This document shows, piece by piece, positions 44,492 to 54,429 of a stretch of 64,000 bases of DNA. The notes under the pieces are model-generated. The model had not been told where the DNA came from and did not search any database. It worked only from the letters and a program-made list of their open reading frames with translations. Where the stretch lies: the NCBI RefSeq assembly GCF_008973485.1, contig NZ_CP031223.1:1984001-2048000 (forward strand), read 5' to 3'. Each line of letters opens with the position of its first letter. The first letter of the stretch is position 1. The DNA comes from Psychrobacillus glaciei (GTDB lineage Bacteria > Bacillota > Bacilli > Bacillales_A > Planococcaceae). The position numbers and the translations under genes are program-made.

Positions 44492-45085
44492 TTGGTAAAA
44501 ACGAAAGAAAAAAATGAATTATTGGAATGGGTTAAGGCAATTGGAATTGCTATTTTATTTTCTTGGGGAATTCGGTTGTTCATATTAACGCCAATTGTGG
44601 TGGATGGAGCTTCTATGATGCCCACATTTGAAGATGGTGATATGGTAGTTGTTAATAAAATTGGACCAAGATTAACGGAGTATAAGCGATTTGATGTAAT
44701 TGTTTTTGAAGCAAAAGAAGACACTAATTATATTAAACGTATTATTGGTATTCCTGGTGATCACATCGCCTATCAAAACGATGAGCTTTTTATTAATAAT
44801 AAGAGATACGAGGAACCATATCTAGAGGAGTATAAAAAAGAGTTGAAAGATAATGATACGCTTACTACAGATTTTTCGTTAGAGAAGTTCCTAGATGAAA
44901 AAGTTGTACCAGATGGTTACTTTTTTGTAATGGGAGATAATCGTCTTTATAGCAAAGATAGCCGAGACCCAAGTATTGGATTTGTTTCAAAGGATAAAAT
45001 ATTAGGTACTGCAAAAATGGTTTTTTGGCCTTTTGATAACCTAGGGATTATAAATGATAAAGGGATTAGTAAGTCAATTAAGTAA
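44492..45085 (+). CDS. sipT: Type I signal peptidase
   Basis: A 197-residue membrane serine protease that removes signal peptides outside the membrane. One N-terminal anchor (IGIAILFSWGIRLFIL) precedes box B with the nucleophile Ser41 in VDGASMMPTF. The general-base Lys82 is in DTNYIKRIIGIPGDH, and MGDNRLYSKDSRDPSIGFV is the conserved box E. I prefer TTG 44492, about eight bases after GAGG; GTG 44483 and TTG 44486 overlap that site. Bacillales usually carry several paralogues, so the exact name (sipS, T, U or V type) is open. Confidence 0.88.
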   Translation: MVKTKEKNELLEWVKAIGIAILFSWGIRLFILTPIVVDGASMMPTFEDGDMVVVNKIGPRLTEYKRFDVIVFEAKEDTNYIKRIIGIPGDHIAYQNDELFINNKRYEEPYLEEYKKELKDNDTLTTDFSLEKFLDEKVVPDGYFFVMGDNRLYSKDSRDPSIGFVSKDKILGTAKMVFWPFDNLGIINDKGISKSIK

Positions 45086-45305
45086 TCCCGTATTCTTATT
45101 CAACTATCACCCTGCTCAATTGTTTAAAAAATAAAAATGAACAAAATAAAATAAACCAATTGAAACACTTTTTAGAAAAAGGTTGGGCCTCGTAGTAATC
45201 ATAATAGAGTTGGATTGAAAAATAAAAAGTAAGACTGGTAAAACCAATCAAAAAAGAATGTAGAAAATTATGGTATAGAATGTAGCTTTAAACGCGTTTA
45301 ATAAT

Positions 45306-45334
45306 TTGACAAATCAGTTAGACTTATGTTAAAT
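45306..45334 (+). promoter_or_regulatory. Sigma-A promoter of the ileS leader
   Basis: TTGACA at 45306 to 45311, a 17-bp spacer, then TTAAAT at 45329 to 45334. It lies about 30 bp before the T-box leader. Between lepB and here there is no gene. Confidence 0.7.
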
Positions 45335-45361
45335 TCATCCATAATAAAACCATACAAATTC

Positions 45362-45620
45362 GTTGATGAGAAAAAGTAGTAAGTGAAACTGTTCCAAAGA
45401 GAGCCGGCAGATGCTGAAAGCCGGTGTTCAGTTCATTTATGAAAATCCTCTCTGAGAAGTCGAGCTGAAATTGAGTAAGTGAGACCGGGTGTCTACCGTT
45501 AAAAGGAACACGTATGATTGTACGTGGCTAAGTGCTATTGTGGAGGAGCGAATGCTTGCAATAGAATTAGGGTGGTATCACGGTTAAACCCGTCCCTTTT
45601 CCAGGGACGGGTTTTTTTGT
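45362..45620 (+). promoter_or_regulatory. T-box leader, isoleucine specifier
   Basis: Stem I begins near GATGAGAAAAAGTAG. The specifier loop holds ATC at 45445 to 45447 (GAAAATCCTCTCTGAG). The T-box sequence GGGTGGTATCACGG lies at 45570 to 45583 and the terminator AACCCGTCCC with GGGACGGGTT plus T-run at 45588 to 45619. Uncharged tRNA-Ile should stabilise the antiterminator and turn on ileS. Confidence 0.9.
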
Positions 45621-45653
45621 ATGTTTTATTAATAAAAATAGGAGTGATATCAA

Positions 45654-48600
45654 ATGGTCAAAGCAAACGAAAAAGAATCGGTAATCGAGCGAGAAGAGCG
45701 GATTCGAGCGCAATGGGAGAAAGATAATATTTTTAAAAAGTCCATAGACGATAGAGAAGATTTCCCTTCATTTGTATTTTATGAAGGACCACCTACTGCA
45801 AATGGATTGCCGCATGTTGGTCACGCACTAGGTAGGACGATCAAAGATGTAGTTGCACGATATAAAACTATGACTGGACATCAAGTAATACGAAAGGCAG
45901 GTTGGGATACGCATGGATTACCAGTGGAGCTTGGAGTAGAAAAGCAATTAGGTATCTCAGGAAAAAGTGATATTGAAAAATATGGTGTAGAAGCTTTTAT
46001 TGAAAAATGTAAAGAAAGTGTTTTTGTATATGAAAAACAGTGGCGAGAGTTTACAGAACAGCTAGGTTACTGGGTTGAAATGGATGATCCTTATTTAACT
46101 TTAAGTAATGATTATATTGAAAGTGAATGGAATATACTTGGCACAATTCATGAAAAAGGGTTACTACGAAAAGGTCACAGAGTATCCCCTTATTGTCCTA
46201 GTTGTCAAACTTCTCTTAGCTCACATGAAGTGTCACAAGGATATAAAAACGTAAAGGATTTATCTGCTACGGCTAAATTTAAAATAAAAGATCGTGAAAA
46301 TGAGTACTTTCTTGGATGGACGACAACCCCTTGGACTTTACCAGCAAATGTTGCACTAGCAGTTAATCCTGCGTTGGAATATGTTCGCGCAAAACAAGGG
46401 CAAGATATTTTTATTGTTGCGAAAGCTTTAGTAAGCTCTGTATTAAAGGATAACTATGAAATACTTTCTGAACATCTAGGTGCAGATTTAAAAGACATTC
46501 CATATACGCCATTATTTGATTTTGTAAATGTGGAAATCGGACATCAAGTGGTCACTGCGGATTATGTATCTGCAGAAAGTGGAACAGGGATTGTCCATAT
46601 AGCTCCTGCTTACGGTGAAGATGACTACAAAGTGGTGAAGGAAAATGGGTTATCCTTCGTAAATGTTGTAGATGAAAAAGGAAAGTATACTTCGGAAGTT
46701 ATTGGTTTTGAAGGTCGATTTGTGAAAGATTGTGATGTAGATATTGTTCGCTATCTTGCGGAGAAGGGTTTACTTTACAGTAAAGAAAAGTACGAACATA
46801 GTTACCCTCATTGTTGGCGTTGTGATTCACCTCTATTGTATTATGCAAATGAAAGCTGGTTCATCCAAACAACAGCATTAAAAGAACAATTTATACAAAA
46901 TAATGATACAGTTACCTGGTATCCCGAACATATCAAACAAGGCCGATTCGGAAACTTTTTAGAACAAATGGTGGACTGGAATATTAGTCGTAAACGCTAT
47001 TGGGGCACACCGCTCAATGTTTGGGAATGCGAAGAATGTAATCATGAATATGCACCGAAAAGTATCGAAGAGCTAAAAAAGCATTCTATTCATCCTTTAG
47101 ATGACGTTGAATTGCATAAGCCTTACGTAGATCATGTAAAGCTTCACTGTTCATGTTGTGGAGGGACTATGAAAAGAACTCCTGAAGTAATTGATGTTTG
47201 GTTCGATAGCGGCTCTATGCCTTTTGCACAATATCATTATCCATTTAAGAATAAAGAGCTTTTTGAAAAACAATTCCCAGCTGATATAGTCATCGAAGGA
47301 ATTGATCAAACACGCGGATGGTTTTATAGCTTACTAGCTGTATCCACTTTATTTACCGGTAAAGCTCCGTACAAACGTGTACTATCGACGGGTCATATTT
47401 TGGATGAAAAGGGACAAAAAATGTCTAAGAGTAAGGGCAATGCTCTAGACCCTGTAGAGTTAATTCAAAAGTATGGAGCAGATGCACTAAGATGGGCATT
47501 ATTAGTAGACAGCGCACCTTGGAATACAAAAAGGTTCTCGGAACGAATCGTACAAGAAGCAAAGTCAAAACTAGTTGATACACTAGACAATGTGCATAGT
47601 TTTTATTCGTTATACGCTCATTTAGATAACTACAATCCTAAAGCTGTGTACGAAGTAGAGAAAAATAAATTGGACGTTTGGATTTTATCTCGTTTGCATA
47701 GCACGATTAATATCGTTCGAACAAACTTAGAGGATTATCATTTCACAAACGCTGCAAGAGAAATTGCAAAGTTACTAGAGCAAGTAAGCAATTGGTATGT
47801 AAGACGTTCAAGAGAACGATTTTGGTCTAGTGATATGAACCCAGAAAAGGCTGCTGCATATGAAACGCTTTATGAAGTATTAACAAAAACTAGTCAATTG
47901 TTAGCACCATTAACTCCATTTCTTGCAGAAGATGTGTTTATGAATTTAACAGGGGAAAGTGTTCATTTATCGGATTTTCCAGAAGCAGATGAACGACTTA
48001 TGAATGAGAAACTGGAAAAAGAAATGGATGCAGTTCTGCAAGTAGTAGAGTTAGGAAGAAGTATTCGAAATACTACTTCCTTGAAGGTAAAACAACCTTT
48101 AGGAAGTCTTTCATTTATGAGTTCTAAAAAGGATATAAACTGGAAATTATACGAAGATATCATTAAAGATGAGTTAAATGTGAAGGTATTTGAGCAAACG
48201 GAAAATGAAGGTAAGTTTGTAACTACAAAGCTAAAACTCGATTTCAAAAAATCGGGTGCGAAGTTTGGAAAGCAGTCGAATGCAATTAATGCTTGGCTTC
48301 AGTCAATAGAAGACAAAAAAGTAATAAAGTTTGTACAAGAGGGCTTTATGGAACATGAAAATAATATGGTAATGTTAGAAGATGTGCTGCTTGAAAACAT
48401 TGCGAAAGAAGGATATGCTTCAGCAACAAATGGTGAATATACAGTTACTTTAGATATTTCTTTAACAGAAGAACTGATCCAAGAAGGACTGGTTCGTGAA
48501 TTAATACGAGCAATACAAGCATATAGAAAACAATTGATGCTACCAATCGATATGCGTGTTGATATTGCTGTAAATACAGATGAAAAATTTCAACTAGTTA

Positions 48601-48734
48601 TTGAAAAGTTTAAGCATATGCTCCAACAAAACTTGTTAATGCGTAATTTACTGATTACAAACAATACTCTAGAGGGAACAGAACTTACAATAGGATCTCA
48701 CACAATTGCAATAGAAGTTACAACAGTAGACTGA
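45654..48734 (+). CDS. ileS: Isoleucyl-tRNA synthetase, long (type 2) form
   Basis: A 1026-residue class I synthetase charging tRNA-Ile. The HIGH box reads HVGH at 54 to 57 ([15 protein letters not shown]). The editing domain follows [18 protein letters not shown], and the KMSKS loop is at 589 to 593 ([10 protein letters not shown]). The length and the [10 protein letters not shown] context resemble the eukaryote-like second form (the group including mupirocin-resistant MupA), not the roughly 920-residue common bacterial form with its C-terminal zinc finger. It is a single gene under a T-box, separate from the division-gene region where the common ileS lies in Bacillales. It may be a second or a replacing copy. 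Confidence 0.9.
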   Translation: MVKANEKESVIEREERIRAQWEKDNIFKKSIDDREDFPSFVFYEGPPTANGLPHVGHALGRTIKDVVARYKTMTGHQVIRKAGWDTHGLPVELGVEKQLGISGKSDIEKYGVEAFIEKCKESVFVYEKQWREFTEQLGYWVEMDDPYLTLSNDYIESEWNILGTIHEKGLLRKGHRVSPYCPSCQTSLSSHEVSQGYKNVKDLSATAKFKIKDRENEYFLGWTTTPWTLPANVALAVNPALEYVRAKQGQDIFIVAKALVSSVLKDNYEILSEHLGADLKDIPYTPLFDFVNVEIGHQVVTADYVSAESGTGIVHIAPAYGEDDYKVVKENGLSFVNVVDEKGKYTSEVIGFEGRFVKDCDVDIVRYLAEKGLLYSKEKYEHSYPHCWRCDSPLLYYANESWFIQTTALKEQFIQNNDTVTWYPEHIKQGRFGNFLEQMVDWNISRKRYWGTPLNVWECEECNHEYAPKSIEELKKHSIHPLDDVELHKPYVDHVKLHCSCCGGTMKRTPEVIDVWFDSGSMPFAQYHYPFKNKELFEKQFPADIVIEGIDQTRGWFYSLLAVSTLFTGKAPYKRVLSTGHILDEKGQKMSKSKGNALDPVELIQKYGADALRWALLVDSAPWNTKRFSERIVQEAKSKLVDTLDNVHSFYSLYAHLDNYNPKAVYEVEKNKLDVWILSRLHSTINIVRTNLEDYHFTNAAREIAKLLEQVSNWYVRRSRERFWSSDMNPEKAAAYETLYEVLTKTSQLLAPLTPFLAEDVFMNLTGESVHLSDFPEADERLMNEKLEKEMDAVLQVVELGRSIRNTTSLKVKQPLGSLSFMSSKKDINWKLYEDIIKDELNVKVFEQTENEGKFVTTKLKLDFKKSGAKFGKQSNAINAWLQSIEDKKVIKFVQEGFMEHENNMVMLEDVLLENIAKEGYASATNGEYTVTLDISLTEELIQEGLVRELIRAIQAYRKQLMLPIDMRVDIAVNTDEKFQLVIEKFKHMLQQNLLMRNLLITNNTLEGTELTIGSHTIAIEVTTVD

Positions 48735-48736
48735 TT

Positions 48737-48780
48737 TACAAAATCGGATATAGAAATTTTTCTATATCCGATTTCTTAGA
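48737..48780. terminator. Bidirectional terminator between ileS and phosphatase gene
   Basis: AAATCGGATATAGAAA pairs with TTTCTATATCCGATTT, with T- and A-runs on both sides. It fits the convergent arrangement. Confidence 0.85.
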
Positions 48781-48811
48781 CTTTATTAAACCCCATTGTT
48801 GATGTTCGTAT

Positions 48812-49516
48812 TTACTTAATCGAAAATACTTGTTTACTCGGCAACTCAAGACAATTCAATTGCCCCCCGTATATTGCTCCTCCATCAATGCCAATGATTC
48901 GATTGCTTCCAAAATATACATTGTGATTTTCATCATCTTGGTGTAATAGATTTGTTTCTGTATGGCCAAATATAACGGTCTTTTCACCGTTGTATCCCTT
49001 ATGAAACTCGTCTCTAATCCACACTAATATATATGGATCTGTCTCAGAGATAGGTGTTGTTGGGTGTACGCCAGCATGAACAAAAATATAATCTTCTGTT
49101 TCAATATAATTTTCTAGGCTTTGAATAAACTCTAAATGTTTCTTAAGTTCCTCCGATTCTAATCTAGGTTTTTGAAAATTTTCTTCACTAACTTCAATTT
49201 CTTTTTCGGAAAAACCATAGCTAAATAAGGTTTCATCCCCTCCACATCTCTTAACCCAGTGGTTCCAAGATCTCTCTACATCAGTCGTTAATGCTTTTAT
49301 CATCATATCTTCATGATTACCTTTTAGTAATCGAGCTCCTGCTTCTTTTAAACTCATCGCTTTTTCAATAACACCATTTGAATTAGGGCCGCGATCTACA
49401 TAATCACCTAATAAAATCAATTGGTCTATTTCTGGATCATAATCTGCTTCTGCAAGTAACTTTTCAAATTTCTCTAATTGACCGTGAATATCACTTATTA
49501 CAAGAGTTCTTTTCAT
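48812..49516 (-). CDS. PPP-type metallophosphoesterase
   Basis: A 234-residue dimetal phosphatase. Motifs: DIHG at 9 to 12 (VISDIHGQLEKF), GDYVDRG at 37 to 43, GNHED at 66 to 70, then YIFVHAGVHPTTPISE and VIFGHTETN with histidine ligands. It belongs with the small PPP phosphatases such as PrpE and PrpA, which act on phosphoproteins or diadenosine tetraphosphate; the substrate is not decided by sequence. ATG 49516 follows AGAAGAGAAAGAC. It is a single gene, convergent with ileS. Confidence 0.85.
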   Translation of the reverse strand: MKRTLVISDIHGQLEKFEKLLAEADYDPEIDQLILLGDYVDRGPNSNGVIEKAMSLKEAGARLLKGNHEDMMIKALTTDVERSWNHWVKRCGGDETLFSYGFSEKEIEVSEENFQKPRLESEELKKHLEFIQSLENYIETEDYIFVHAGVHPTTPISETDPYILVWIRDEFHKGYNGEKTVIFGHTETNLLHQDDENHNVYFGSNRIIGIDGGAIYGGQLNCLELPSKQVFSIK

Positions 49517-49684
49517 GTCTTTCTCTTCTTTCTATGTGTGTGTATTCTTCTAATTACTAATATCATATTAACCATATACAGTTAAATTGAAAAGCTTCGC
49601 ATCAAAAATAGGGGTTAGTATTTGAGTAAGTATATTAATTATAAATATTTATTTTTGAATTTTCGTTGTTTTCTAAATATTAAT

Positions 49685-49726
49685 TTGATATATTATCATC
49701 ATGACTTATTAAAGTAGTTTAATAAG
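49685..49726 (+). promoter_or_regulatory. Promoter with perfect palindromic operator
   Basis: TTGATA at 49685 and TATTAA at 49707 form a promoter with a 16-bp spacer. CTTATTAAA-GTAG-TTTAATAAG at 49705 to 49726 is a perfect 9-bp inverted repeat overlapping the -10 box, 26 bp before the ROK regulator start. That is the geometry of autorepression. Confidence 0.6.
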
Positions 49727-49751
49727 TTTTATATTTTAGGTGGTGGATAAT

Positions 49752-50786
49752 GTGAAGGACTTAATAAATACCCCAAAATCTATGAAGAAAGTGATTCTTT
49801 ACGGAATTCGTTCAACTCTTTTAGAGCTTGGTAGTGCAACAAAAGTTGAAATTAGCCAAAAATTAGGAATTAGTTTCCCGACAATAAGTAAATTCATAAC
49901 TCAGCTGGAGTTGGATGGGGAACTTGTTTTAGTTGGTGTAGATGATTCAAGTGGTGGAAGAAGACCAAAACGTTATGCATATAATCCGGAACATATGTTA
50001 GGCTTGGCTATATTTTTAGAAAGAACTGATACAAATTATACAATTTTTAATTGTTTGGGTGTAGTAAAGGATCAGGGAAAAACGTCAAGTGTATTAATAG
50101 AGGATGGTCTAAAATTATTAACCAAGTTTATGGAAGAAATAATAGCTAAATATCCGAAGATTAGCTCCATAGCAATTGGTATACCAGGTGCGGTTAATAA
50201 TGGGCGAATCTTTTATATACCAGGTTATGAGCATTTTCAAGATTTTGATATAAAAGGATACTTTGAAGAACATTTTTCTATACCTATAGTAGTTGAAAAC
50301 GATATGAATGCTGCAGTTCTTGGATATTACAATGATAGGAGGAAAAATGAAAACCAATCTCTTATATACTTGTATTCCGGACAAAATGGACCAGGTGCAG
50401 GGATTATAGTAAACGGAAATGTGGTGCGAGGAAGTACTTTTTTCTCTGGAGAGGTTTCATTCGTCCCTCAGTATGATGATCGAAACTTTCTGCAAGCCTT
50501 GGGAAATAGAGACGAGCATCAGAAAATGTTTATCCGTAAAGAACATGAGATAGATGCAATAAGCCGTTTAGTAGCTACGTTTGTAGCCATCATTAACCCT
50601 CATACGATTATTTTTTGTAATGATGAAGTGAATAAATTAATACTAGAAAAAATTATAATAGGGAGTTCAAAATATATCCCAGTAGAACATCTACCAGAGA
50701 TTACAATGAGTAATTGGGAACAAGATTATCTATATGGATTACAGAGTCTTGGACTTGAAATTATGATCACTGGAACAAGCAAGTAG
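49752..50786 (+). CDS. ROK-family transcriptional regulator
   Basis: A 344-residue repressor-like protein. The N-terminal winged helix carries SATKVEISQKLGISFPTISK and ELDGELVLVGVDDSSGGRRP. The ROK sugar-kinase-like domain follows (SSIAIGIPGAVNNGRIFYI, then IPIVVENDMNAAVLGYY and a GAGIIVNG phosphate loop). The CxCGxxGC zinc motif of true ROK kinases is absent, so it is a sensor and not a kinase. I start at GTG 49752, eight bases after AGGTGG. The MFS permease downstream could be a target. Confidence 0.85.
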   Translation: MKDLINTPKSMKKVILYGIRSTLLELGSATKVEISQKLGISFPTISKFITQLELDGELVLVGVDDSSGGRRPKRYAYNPEHMLGLAIFLERTDTNYTIFNCLGVVKDQGKTSSVLIEDGLKLLTKFMEEIIAKYPKISSIAIGIPGAVNNGRIFYIPGYEHFQDFDIKGYFEEHFSIPIVVENDMNAAVLGYYNDRRKNENQSLIYLYSGQNGPGAGIIVNGNVVRGSTFFSGEVSFVPQYDDRNFLQALGNRDEHQKMFIRKEHEIDAISRLVATFVAIINPHTIIFCNDEVNKLILEKIIIGSSKYIPVEHLPEITMSNWEQDYLYGLQSLGLEIMITGTSK

Positions 50787-50793
50787 AACGAAC

Positions 50794-51506
50794 ACGTCTG
50801 TTGATTAGTTAATTATTCCCAATAACATATGCGAATTAACTAAAGTTAACCAACAAAATATATTTTAGAAATAGGGAGGAGTATGCCTCCGCGCTTGCCG
50901 CACCTTGCATGAGCCAACTCGTGCTGCGCCCGAGTGGGTCTCATCCTTCGGCTCATGCGGCCCGACGCGCTCCGGCAATAAGTATCCTCATTTCTAAAAG
51001 GAAAATCCAATAAATGGCTGAATGAGACATAACAGGTTATGAGCGTGACATATTACCCTTTGAAAGCGACGAAACCTTTTCCGAGCGCGACAAACATCTC
51101 CTAGTAAAGCCTTTACTTGGCATGAGATGCACCTATTAATGGTGCACTATTTCAATGTTAAGCATATGCCTTAATATTGTAGGGTAATCGCACTGATTAT
51201 CTAGCAAACTTCATTGGATTGGAGCAGCAGGCGGCGACTCCAGACGGAGGCCAACAGGATGTTGGTCACGAAGGCGTTGCCACACGATGTGGCGCTCTTA
51301 GCCTTCGTACCTCGGAGACAGATGAGCCATCACAAGCGGCGCGCATGCGACGGTACTTGCTCATCGCTCCCCCCCGCGGAAATCCTAGCGGTTACTAAGA
51401 CGCACTATTTCTAAAGTGTCCAAAGTAAACCGAAAACGTGTAAATGCAAATGGATTCTATGAACCTTTTTTACTAAAATGTAAGAAGATAGTTAATCAAC
51501 AGACGT
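50794..51506. mobile_element. Possible inverted-repeat element with GC-rich cargo
   Basis: ACGTCTGTTGATTA at 50794 and its exact reverse complement TAATCAACAGACGT at 51493 to 51506 bound 713 bp. The flanking 9 bp TAGAACGAA is repeated directly on both sides (50784 to 50792 and 51508 to 51516), as if a target was duplicated. The interior has no gene. It has two GC-rich islands (50885 to 50985 and 51220 to 51400) and a run of degenerate GAGCGCGACA units near 51040 to 51095. The 66-codon frame at 51214 is not supported. Confidence 0.5.
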
Positions 51507-51567
51507 ATAGAACGAATTAGACATGAAATAGAACTCCAAAAATAAAATTTAAAGGTGGATTACATTT

Positions 51568-52764
51568 ATGGCTACATTCTTTTTAGTAATTATCTACTTA
51601 GCTTTCATTAGCTTAGGGTTGCCCGATTCATTGTTGGGCGTAGCATGGCCGGTGATGCAATTGGAATTTAAAGCACCACTTGAGACTGCTGGCTATCTTT
51701 TTATGACAATAGCAGGTGGTACAATTATTTCCAGTTTAGCAAGCGGAACGATATTAAAACGGTTCGGAACTGGAAAAGTTACCTTTGTCAGTTGCTTAAT
51801 GACTGCTGGTGCTTTGCTAGGTTTCGCTTTTGCTCCATCGTTTGTTTGGTTAATTATTTGTGCCATACCGCTTGGATTAGGTGCCGGATCTGTTGACGCG
51901 GGACTAAACAATTACGTTGCTACGCATTACAAAGCACACCATATGAGTTGGCTCCATTGCTTCTGGGGAGTTGGAGCTACAATTAGCCCCATCATTATGG
52001 CTCAATCAATTTCTGAGCAAAATTCTTGGAGACAGGGATACTTTGTTATTGCAGGAATTCAGTTTGCATTAGTTGTGATTCTTTTCTTCACTTTGCCTTT
52101 ATGGAATAAAGTTGCAAAAAACAACAATAGTATAGCTAGTGAAAAATCTGAGGAGTCAAAAAGTGCACTTTATAATAATACCAAGCCATTGCAAATTAGG
52201 GGAGTAAAGCTAGCCCTAGTATCATTTTTATTTTATTGTGGCGTAGAAGCAACGATGGGTCTTTGGGGGAGTAGCTTTCTCGTAAATGTTAAGGATTTAC
52301 CCGTAGCATCAGCTGCAAAATGGGTTTCTTTCTATTTCGGAGGAATAACAATCGGTAGATTTTTTGCAGGCTTTATTACGTTAAAGGTCAGTAACCGTAC
52401 AATCATTCGGGTTGGGCAAATTACAGCATTAGCCGGTGCGGGGCTTCTATTATTGCCATTACCTTCTAGTTTCTCACTTGTAGGATTTATCATGATTGGA
52501 TTGGGTTTAGCGCCGATATTTCCATCTATGTTGCATGAAACACCGACACGTTTTGGAAAGGAACATTCTCAGACAATTATGGGCTATCAAATGGCCGTTG
52601 CCTATACAGGTACTACGTTCATTCCGCCACTTCTTGGTTTCGGTGCATCTCATTTATCAATAGGCATTTTCCCGTTTTTTCTTGTTCTTTTTGCTGCAGC
52701 AATGCTATTAGGGTCAGAAAAATTAAATGTTTTATTGAATAAGGAGCAGAAAGTGGAATACTAA
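51568..52764 (+). CDS. MFS transporter (sugar-type permease)
   Basis: A 398-residue, 12-helix major-facilitator protein. Helix 1 contains YLAFISLGLPDSLLGVAWP, an opening typical of fucose/glucose-type MFS permeases. GLGAGSVDAGLNNYVA and the MSWLHCFWGVGATISP segment are conserved in that group. The central loop is polar (residues about 185 to 210). ATG 51568 follows AAGGTGGATTACATTT. Placed after the ROK regulator, it may import the sugar that the regulator senses; that link is inference. Confidence 0.85.
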   Translation: MATFFLVIIYLAFISLGLPDSLLGVAWPVMQLEFKAPLETAGYLFMTIAGGTIISSLASGTILKRFGTGKVTFVSCLMTAGALLGFAFAPSFVWLIICAIPLGLGAGSVDAGLNNYVATHYKAHHMSWLHCFWGVGATISPIIMAQSISEQNSWRQGYFVIAGIQFALVVILFFTLPLWNKVAKNNNSIASEKSEESKSALYNNTKPLQIRGVKLALVSFLFYCGVEATMGLWGSSFLVNVKDLPVASAAKWVSFYFGGITIGRFFAGFITLKVSNRTIIRVGQITALAGAGLLLLPLPSSFSLVGFIMIGLGLAPIFPSMLHETPTRFGKEHSQTIMGYQMAVAYTGTTFIPPLLGFGASHLSIGIFPFFLVLFAAAMLLGSEKLNVLLNKEQKVEY

Positions 52765-53148
52765 TAATTACCGGTTATATAAGAATTGGTTAAAAACTTC
52801 TGTTGAGGTTGTTTCGTAAATGTAAAACGCAAAGCATATTTGAAGGTTAGGGAAATGTGGAATACATGAACTCCAAACTGTTAAATTGAATATCAAAGAT
52901 TTGACGAAACCTCATCTGAATTAAAACATTAGATTTTGTATGAATGTACAGGAATAATATCCGCTCATTAATTTAGACCTTTGAATGATGTGGAGATATT
53001 AACTAATAGTAATATTTATATAATATTGCACGTCTGATGATTAGCTAGTTATTTCCAATAAAGGTATTGAAAATGACACCAATTCTGATTCGATAAATAA
53101 CTGCTATTAGCTGTAAATTTTTTATAGTAAAAAAAGGGGAGGTTCTAG
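52765..53148. other. Intergenic stretch with recurring ACGTCTG motif
   Basis: There is no gene. At 53030 the sequence ACGTCTGATGATTAGC continues with a TTATTTCCAATAA tail and matches the left end of the 50794 element; a weaker copy occurs at 54101. These may be solo ends or regulator sites. Confidence 0.4.
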
Positions 53149-54063
53149 ATGGAAACAAATCAAAGTATTCGTGATGCAATTGAAGTATCTATAAGATTTC
53201 TCGATTCTAATCCTGAATTTTACATCGGAAGTTGCGAAAACGGACGTAGAAAATGGAATGGGGCGTGGTGGCATATGGCAACTCTTTATGAAATGGGGGA
53301 GGTTAAACAAATTCCCAGTTCCGCTATTGCAAGAGCCAAATATTTGCTAGAAGTTCAAACTTGGCCAACTTTCGTCATATACCCCGATGATTATCCAACA
53401 AGTGAAGTCGATAAAATGAAGATGGACTGTTGCCATTGTGAGCTTGCTGAATATTATATGATTTTGATGGCCTATGGTTGTGATTTGGACAAGGAACTAC
53501 CTTGGATTCGCGAATGGTTCCTTAAGCATCAGCTGTCTGATGGAGGATTGAACTGCGAACCTACAGCTTATACTAATTCTCATAAGAGCTCTATTGTTTC
53601 GACATTACCTCCGCTTGAGGCTATTCTGTTGTATACGAACCGACCGTTCACTCCTGAGGAAACCGTTTTCTTGGATCAAGGTGCACGTTACTTGATTGAA
53701 CATCGTCTTGTATGTTCCAAAGAAAGTGGTAACATCATCGATATGGAGTGGCTGAATCCTTGTTTTCCAAGGTTTTTCGAATATGATATCTTGCGCGGTA
53801 TGTCCTACTTGGTAGAATGGTCCCGGCGCAGGAACAAACCGTTACCCACCGACTTACTTAAAGAAGGAATGCATCGATTATATAGCCATATCGAAGCAAC
53901 AGGCTTGCGCATAGGCAGGCAAGTATTCGATCCACAAGGAGCGTGGGGAGGACACACTTTTCCACTACTAGAAGAGGTAGCTAGAATTGGCGACGTTTCA
54001 CCTTATCTAACTAGACAATTGACTGGAATTATTGAGCAATTGGAGCATTTCACTAATGAGTGA
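53149..54063 (+). CDS. Alpha-toroid (prenyltransferase/terpene-cyclase-like fold) protein
   Basis: A 304-residue soluble protein with repeated helical pairs of the squalene-cyclase/prenyltransferase type, for example LKHQLSDGGLNCEPT and DPQGAWGGHTFPLLEEVA (QW-like repeats). There is a cysteine-rich segment MKMDCCHCELAEYY. It lacks the DxDD or DxTAE cyclase signature, so catalysis is doubtful. ATG 53149 follows AAAGGGGAGGTTCTAG. Same direction and about 385 bp after the MFS gene. Proteins of this kind are usually annotated as hypothetical prenyltransferases; I cannot say more. Confidence 0.6.
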   Translation: METNQSIRDAIEVSIRFLDSNPEFYIGSCENGRRKWNGAWWHMATLYEMGEVKQIPSSAIARAKYLLEVQTWPTFVIYPDDYPTSEVDKMKMDCCHCELAEYYMILMAYGCDLDKELPWIREWFLKHQLSDGGLNCEPTAYTNSHKSSIVSTLPPLEAILLYTNRPFTPEETVFLDQGARYLIEHRLVCSKESGNIIDMEWLNPCFPRFFEYDILRGMSYLVEWSRRRNKPLPTDLLKEGMHRLYSHIEATGLRIGRQVFDPQGAWGGHTFPLLEEVARIGDVSPYLTRQLTGIIEQLEHFTNE

Positions 54064-54100
54064 AACTGATAAAAAAATAAACTGCGAGCTATAAAAATGT

Positions 54101-54303
54101 ATACCAATTAGTTAATAATTTCCAATATAACTTTGGGGAAAATACGTCAATTATTTGAATTACTTAATAATCCTCGAGCACATACAACGATCTATCTTTA
54201 TGGTCCGGATGGCAATTCAGTTGAACTGATAACGCCAATTCGATTAGCTATAGAAGAAGATTTTGAAATGGTGACATTAGAAGAATGGTTGAAACGCCAA
54301 TAG
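54101..54303 (+). pseudogene. VOC-protein C-terminal fragment
   Basis: The last 50 codons read LLNNPRAHTTIYLYGPDGNS and VELITPIRLAIEEDFEM to 54303. HTTIYLYGPDGNSVELI is the final strand set of a VOC domain with its metal-binding Glu. There is no start. A copy of the TTAGTTAATAATTTCCAAT motif lies at its 5' edge, where the gene seems to have been cut. Confidence 0.55.
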
Positions 54304-54386
54304 AATATAGTATTCATTTAAAGATGCTGTTCGAAGAGCTCGAATTAATTTCTTAAGAAAAATTTATATTTACTCTCAAAAATGAT

Positions 54387-54415
54387 TTGACATTCGGAAT
54401 TTTTCATACTATTAT
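54387..54415 (+). promoter_or_regulatory. Sigma-A promoter of the trp operon
   Basis: TTGACA at 54387 to 54392, a 17-bp spacer and TATTAT at 54410 to 54415, a near-consensus promoter upstream of the T-box leader. Confidence 0.8.
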
Positions 54416-54429
54416 AAACAATAACTTTT

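Noticed and set aside
45518-45727. 69-codon frame before ileS
   Set aside because: It covers the T-box sequence and terminator, so the coding appearance is accidental.
51214-51414. 66-codon frame in the GC-rich island
   Set aside because: There is no ribosome site and its composition follows the GC-rich repeat, not protein-like codon use.
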